Source: Glycomyces tenuis DSM 44171 | GTDB taxonomy: Bacteria > Actinomycetota > Actinomycetes > Mycobacteriales > Micromonosporaceae | DNA: 64,000 bases | Assembly (NCBI RefSeq): GCF_000427885.1 | Contig: NZ_KE386600.1 | Location: 149,434-213,433, forward strand | Reading direction: 5' to 3' | In this document: one piece after another, positions 61,580 to 64,000 of the stretch | Layout: every line of letters begins with the position of its first letter | Position numbering within the stretch: the first letter of the stretch is position 1 | Notes under the pieces: model-generated | Told to the model about the DNA's origin: nothing | Database searches by the model: none | What the model saw: only the letters and a program-made list of their open reading frames with translations | Position numbers and translations under genes: made by a program

Positions 61580-63228
61580 CGCTTCGACCCCTTTCTGTTC
61601 GTTCCGATCGCGCCGGAGAGGGCGACGCCGGCCAGCGTCACGACGACCATGAGCAGGGCGATGACCGCGACCTGCGGGTAGACGCCGCTGCTGAAGTAGT
61701 CGTAGAGCAGGCTTCCGATGGTCTGTGTTCCCGCGGTCGCGACCATGAGCGACGCCGAGAACTCATGGAACAGCAGGATGACGACCATGGTGATCGCGAC
61801 CGAGATGCCGCCTCGCAGCAGCGGAAGTTCGATGGTGAACAGGCGTCTGGCGCGGGAGGCCCCGGCGATGGCCGCGGCCTCGTTGAACTCGGAGCCGATG
61901 CTGAGCATCGAGGTCAACTGTGGGCGCATCGCGTGCGGGATCATCAGCGCCACATAGGTGATGACGAAGAGCCCGACCGTGCCGTACATCGCGAACGGCG
62001 GGTTGCCGTAGGTGAACAGCATCGCGAAGCCCATGATCGCGGTCGGGAGGGTCGTGAGCAGGTCGACCATGGTGCGCGGTCCCCGACCGGCCCGGATGAA
62101 GCCGCGCTGGATCATGGCGCTGACGAAGCCGATCGGCACCACGATCGCGACGGTGATGAGGATGGCCCTGACGGTCACGCCGAGCGCGGCTGCGACGCGC
62201 GGGTCACCGAAGACGCTCTTGACCTGGTCCAGACTGAGCGCACCCCAATCGATCTGACCGCTCCAATACGGTGAGAGGGCGACGAGGACGAGGGCGATGA
62301 GCGGGAGGACGACCAGGGCACCGAACACGAGCACCGGGATCGCGGCCATCCGCGATCCGCCTTGAGTCCGGTGGTTCGCTTTGGAGGTCACGACCTGGTA
62401 CTTGCCCTGCGCGCCGATGCTGAGCCGCTGCCCCCAGACTACGAGGAATCCGGCGATGACCAGCGGCGCGCTGAGTGCGGCGCCGAACGCGTAGTCCACC
62501 GGGTAGGTCGACTTGAGCTTGAACAGCACCGTGGTCAGCACGTCGATGCCGTTCGAGGAGCCGAGCAGCAGCGGGTTGGTGAACTGGCCCAGGCCCATCA
62601 GGAGGACCACCCCGCCCGCGTAGACCATCGAAGGCCAGATGAGCGGGAGGGTCACGGTGAGAAAGGTGCGGATCGGCCCGGCGCCGAAGACCCGTGCGGC
62701 GGAGGCGAGTTCGGTGCCGACTTCCCGCAGGCTCGAACTGACGTAGAGGTACACGAAGCCGGTGAAGCTGAATCCGGTGAGCGCGACGATCCACGGCAGC
62801 GTGAAGATGTCGACGGGGCCGTCCTTGAGATGGTCGAACATCGGCAGGGACCTGAGCCAGCTGTTGACGTACCCGACGCGCGGTGAGAACAGAAAGATCC
62901 AGCCGAGGGTGTCGGCCACGCCCGGCACTATCAGGGGCAGGGTGGGGATGAAGCCGAGGAGGCGCTGCCAGTGCGGCGGGCTGGCGGTCACCGAGACCGC
63001 GAGCAGTGTGCCGAGCACCATCGCGACGACCAGCGAGCCGACCGCGAGCAGGACGGTGTTGAAGACGACCTTCCCGATGTCGGGGTAGGTCGTCAGGCGG
63101 GCGAAGCCGCCGCCCACGGCGGCCCGCACCACGAGCGTGACCATCGGGAAGAGGACGAACAGTCCGAGCAGGACCGTGTAGACCGTCGCTCCCGGTCCCT
63201 GTCGTCTCAAGAGGCTTGGCAGTCGCAT
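61576..63228 (-). CDS. ABC importer permease, two fused permease domains (FbpB type)
   Basis: 550 aa with about twelve membrane helices and two EAA loops (RVFGAGPIRTFLTVTLPLIW and AIAGASRARRLFTIELPLLR), so one polypeptide forms the whole channel as in FbpB/AfuB and ThiP. Partner of the adjacent TOBE ATPase and the binding protein. Starts 33 bases after the binding-protein gene. Confidence 0.92.
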   Translation of the reverse strand: MRLPSLLRRQGPGATVYTVLLGLFVLFPMVTLVVRAAVGGGFARLTTYPDIGKVVFNTVLLAVGSLVVAMVLGTLLAVSVTASPPHWQRLLGFIPTLPLIVPGVADTLGWIFLFSPRVGYVNSWLRSLPMFDHLKDGPVDIFTLPWIVALTGFSFTGFVYLYVSSSLREVGTELASAARVFGAGPIRTFLTVTLPLIWPSMVYAGGVVLLMGLGQFTNPLLLGSSNGIDVLTTVLFKLKSTYPVDYAFGAALSAPLVIAGFLVVWGQRLSIGAQGKYQVVTSKANHRTQGGSRMAAIPVLVFGALVVLPLIALVLVALSPYWSGQIDWGALSLDQVKSVFGDPRVAAALGVTVRAILITVAIVVPIGFVSAMIQRGFIRAGRGPRTMVDLLTTLPTAIMGFAMLFTYGNPPFAMYGTVGLFVITYVALMIPHAMRPQLTSMLSIGSEFNEAAAIAGASRARRLFTIELPLLRGGISVAITMVVILLFHEFSASLMVATAGTQTIGSLLYDYFSSGVYPQVAVIALLMVVVTLAGVALSGAIGTNRKGSKR

Positions 63229-63261
63229 CGTGCTCCGATTGTGTGGGTAGGCCGGGTCCGG

Positions 63262-64000
63262 TCAGCCGAACAGCGGGGTCCAGGTCTCGTCGAGGAACGC
63301 CTGCTCCTCCTCGGTGAGTTCACCGGTGTAGATGACCGACGTGTCGACGTCGAGCTTGTTGTCGACCTCGGGGAGCACGCTTGCGCTCATACCCCACTCG
63401 TGCTGCGACGCCTGGCCTTCGGGGGAGATCATCCATTCGAGCAGGACCTGGGCCGCGGCCGGGCGGTGGCTGGAGGAGATCGCACCGGTGGCGTAGCCGA
63501 TGAGGACTTCGGGATCGGTGCCGACGGGGGCCTCGACCGGTGCGCCCTCGTCGATGAGGGTGGCCGTGGTGGGAGTGGTCCCGCCGAGACTGACGGCGAG
63601 TTCTCCTGCGGCCACGGACTGCGCGAGCGTCCCGCTGGAGTCGCCGAGGCGGGGCGAGAGGCCGGCGAGGTCCTCGATGAACTGGGCGCCGAGTTCCTGC
63701 TGCAGTGCGAAGAGAAACTGCACTTCGATCGGGGTGATGTCGGGGCGGGTGACTCCGATCAGGCCCTCGAGTTCGGGCTGGAGGATGTCCTCCCACCGCT
63801 CGACGGGCTGCGCGCCGGCGTCGGCGATGACCTCGGGGTTGGTCGCGATCGTGAAGGGCACGGCCGCGGTCGTGAAGTAGTTGTCACCGCCGACGGGGTC
63901 GGCGTCGCCGTAGAGCTTCGCGGAGCTCCCGTACGCCTTGGCGACCAGGTCGGACTGGTCCTCGAAGAACCGGTAATCCGAGAGCATCGCGACGTCGGCT
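63262..64000 (-). CDS. ABC importer substrate-binding protein (FbpA/PhnS type; N-terminus beyond window)
   Basis: The frame continues to the window edge, so the signal sequence is missing (246 codons present). Visible blocks are DNYFTTAAVPFTIATNPEVI, ELEGLIGVTRPDITPIEVQF, SVAAGELAVSLGGTTPTTAT and AAAQVLLEWMISPEGQA. These match extracellular solute-binding family 6/1 proteins of the ferric-iron/2-aminoethylphosphonate type. No FbpA di-tyrosine iron motif (YYxx) is seen in the visible part, so an organic ligand is more likely than iron. In the context, a hydroxy-acid or phosphonate is possible. Confidence 0.88.
   Translation of the reverse strand, partial: ADVAMLSDYRFFEDQSDLVAKAYGSSAKLYGDADPVGGDNYFTTAAVPFTIATNPEVIADAGAQPVERWEDILQPELEGLIGVTRPDITPIEVQFLFALQQELGAQFIEDLAGLSPRLGDSSGTLAQSVAAGELAVSLGGTTPTTATLIDEGAPVEAPVGTDPEVLIGYATGAISSSHRPAAAQVLLEWMISPEGQASQHEWGMSASVLPEVDNKLDVDTSVIYTGELTEEEQAFLDETWTPLFG

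Overview
The window is GC-rich DNA (close to 70% by eye) from an actinobacterium. The signs are GTG and TTG starts, leaderless promoters, long co-directional operons with 1-4 base overlaps, an ECF41-type sigma factor, ROK, IclR, LacI and HxlR regulators, and an acyl-CoA catabolic style like that of mycolate and other soil actinomycetes. I cannot place the genus. No complete tRNA, rRNA or CRISPR array is visible.

Layout. 1-9.1 kb: an aldo/keto reductase under a MerR-type promoter, an FtsX/LolD-type ABC exporter pair, a type-B carboxylesterase, and an ECF41 sigma factor with its NDH-2-like and NmrA-like oxidoreductase neighbours. 9.2-24.4 kb: a patchwork with a secreted GH26 mannanase and ROK regulator, a GNAT/GH26 chimera, regulator-enzyme pairs (HxlR with SDR, AraC with AKR and hydrolase), a THUMP methyltransferase, a membrane-tethered LuxR protein, and several IS remnants and tRNA-Gly-derived repeats. 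24.4-30.8 kb: a seven-gene minus-strand operon (ribokinase, amidotransferase-like protein, MBL hydrolase, NMT1/TauABC-type importer, LacI) whose promoter carries two tandem LacI operators.

31.0-50.1 kb is the main coherent system. Two divergent operons start from one 36-bp perfect palindrome. The minus arm encodes a nitronate-monooxygenase-type flavoprotein, EtfB, EtfA and a membrane cytochrome b. The plus arm encodes a cyclase-family hydrolase, a complete branched-chain-amino-acid-type ABC importer, a TetR regulator, two adjacent acyl-CoA dehydrogenases, three different crotonases, a CoA ligase, a MaoC hydratase, an SDR, a TesB thioesterase and a thiolase. The likely logic is import of an organic acid, CoA activation, dehydrogenation with electrons passed to ETF and then the membrane, hydration and oxidation, ring or C-C cleavage, and thiolysis. 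A cyclic carboxylate is my best guess for the substrate; this is inference.

51.6-57.0 kb is a small accessory island: a helical 120-aa protein, an unknown 396-aa protein, a lipoprotein and a stand-alone adenylation domain. It lies between two copies of a duplicated segment, the second carrying a truncated copy of the 120-aa gene. 57.0-64.0 kb holds an aldehyde dehydrogenase and IclR regulator convergent with a tartrate/malate-type dehydrogenase and an iron/phosphonate-type ABC importer that runs off the window end.
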